13,182 nucleotides of DNA, taken from NCBI GenBank assembly GCA_033809015.1, contig JAPXMM010000071.1, forward strand, positions 1-13,182, in the 5' to 3' direction. The translations under genes and the position numbers were made by a program. The notes below the pieces were generated by a model. It did no database searches, had not been told where the DNA came from, and worked only from the letters and a program-made list of their open reading frames with translations. This document shows positions 12,855 to 13,182 of the stretch, one piece after another. Numbering within the stretch: the stretch's first letter is position 1; each line of letters opens with the position of its first letter. The DNA comes from DTU049 sp033809015 (GTDB lineage: Bacteria > Bacteroidota > Bacteroidia > Bacteroidales > DTU049).

Positions 12855-13182
12855 TATTATTTGCAATTGTAATAATTATTGCTATTTCATGTAGTAAACA
12901 AGAAACATGCTACATCTCTGCGGGTAAATATTCTCAAATTACCATTCCACTACAAAATATTGATCGTTTATATATAAATGGTAGAATAAATTTAGATCTT
13001 ATTCAAGATAGTACAAATTATATAATATTAAAAGGTGGAGAAAATATAATAAATGCAGTAGAAATAAAAAATGAGAATAACCAATTAAAAATTACAGATC
13101 ACAACGCTTGCTATTGGTTACGAAATTATGATAATTGGATAAATATAGAGCTTCATTATACAAATATCAATTACATAAATCC
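12839..13182 (+). CDS. Lipoprotein with head-GIN (DUF2807) domain, cut by the window end
   Basis: Starts inside the preceding gene (16-base overlap, different frame) and is open to the right edge, 114 complete codons. The N-terminus MARKIILFAIVIIIAISC is a lipoprotein signal peptide with lipobox AISC (Cys18). The sequence that follows, with ITIPLQNIDRLYINGRINLD and then ILKGGENI, VEIKNENNQLKI, follows the strand pattern of the 'putative auto-transporter adhesin, head GIN' domain common in Bacteroidetes. Overlap indicates co-expression with the deacylase-like gene. The C-terminus is missing. Confidence 0.65.
   Translation, partial: MARKIILFAIVIIIAISCSKQETCYISAGKYSQITIPLQNIDRLYINGRINLDLIQDSTNYIILKGGENIINAVEIKNENNQLKITDHNACYWLRNYDNWINIELHYTNINYIN

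Noticed and set aside
1..13182. tRNA or rRNA genes
   Set aside because: No cloverleaf with a GGTTCRANYCC-type T arm and no rRNA-like conserved blocks were noticed on either strand.

Overview
This 13.2 kb window is AT-rich and looks like a Bacteroidetes (Bacteroidota) chromosome, probably a draft or metagenome assembly because a 34-base run of N lies at 7721-7754. The assignment rests on TAnnTTTG-type -7 promoter boxes close to start codons, the absence of clear Shine-Dalgarno sequences at most genes, PKD-type and head-GIN lipoproteins, a Bacteroidetes-style acyloxyacyl hydrolase, and proteins with tyrosine- and asparagine-rich beta-barrel sequence.

Layout. (1) 2-127: tail of an unidentified gene. 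(2) 244-3612: two-gene operon of a PrkA/YeaG-type AAA protein kinase and its usual partner, a YeaH/DUF444 protein with a von Willebrand A fold. (3) 3884-7301: translationally coupled TolC-type outer membrane factor, membrane fusion protein and TsaB (tRNA t6A synthesis), each overlapping the next by ATGA. No ABC or RND pump gene is present. (4) 7302-8131: long non-coding stretch with two hairpin repeats, the N gap, one canonical Bacteroidetes promoter (7820-7850) and a hairpin-rich leader. (5) 8046-10783: array of four unrelated small genes for exported or membrane proteins (A 8132, B 9034, C 9731, D 10591), each preceded by a near-identical leader element (here 'Y') and followed by a short element (here 'X'). 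(6) 10784-10900: attC-like palindrome ending the array. (7) 11008-13182: CpsB-type PHP phosphatase on the minus strand, divergent from a PagL-like deacylase that overlaps a truncated head-GIN lipoprotein gene.

The most unusual region is the array. Y starts exactly 86 nt before the start codon of all four genes although the genes share no homology. The 5' end of the array has Y without X and the 3' end has X without Y, so the repeating unit reads Y-gene-X. The ends of X and Y can pair in an attC-like way (CATA and GGCT with AGCC and TATG). The sequence therefore suggests a cassette-like array in which each unit carries its own 5' leader. No integrase or recombinase is visible. Whether the repeats act as RNA (expression), as DNA (recombination) or both cannot be settled from the sequence alone.

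The other genes are recognisable: a stress-type kinase pair, an envelope export pair, tRNA modification, and envelope polysaccharide or lipid A modification. Between tsaB and cpsB the array occupies an accessory island of about 3.6 kb.
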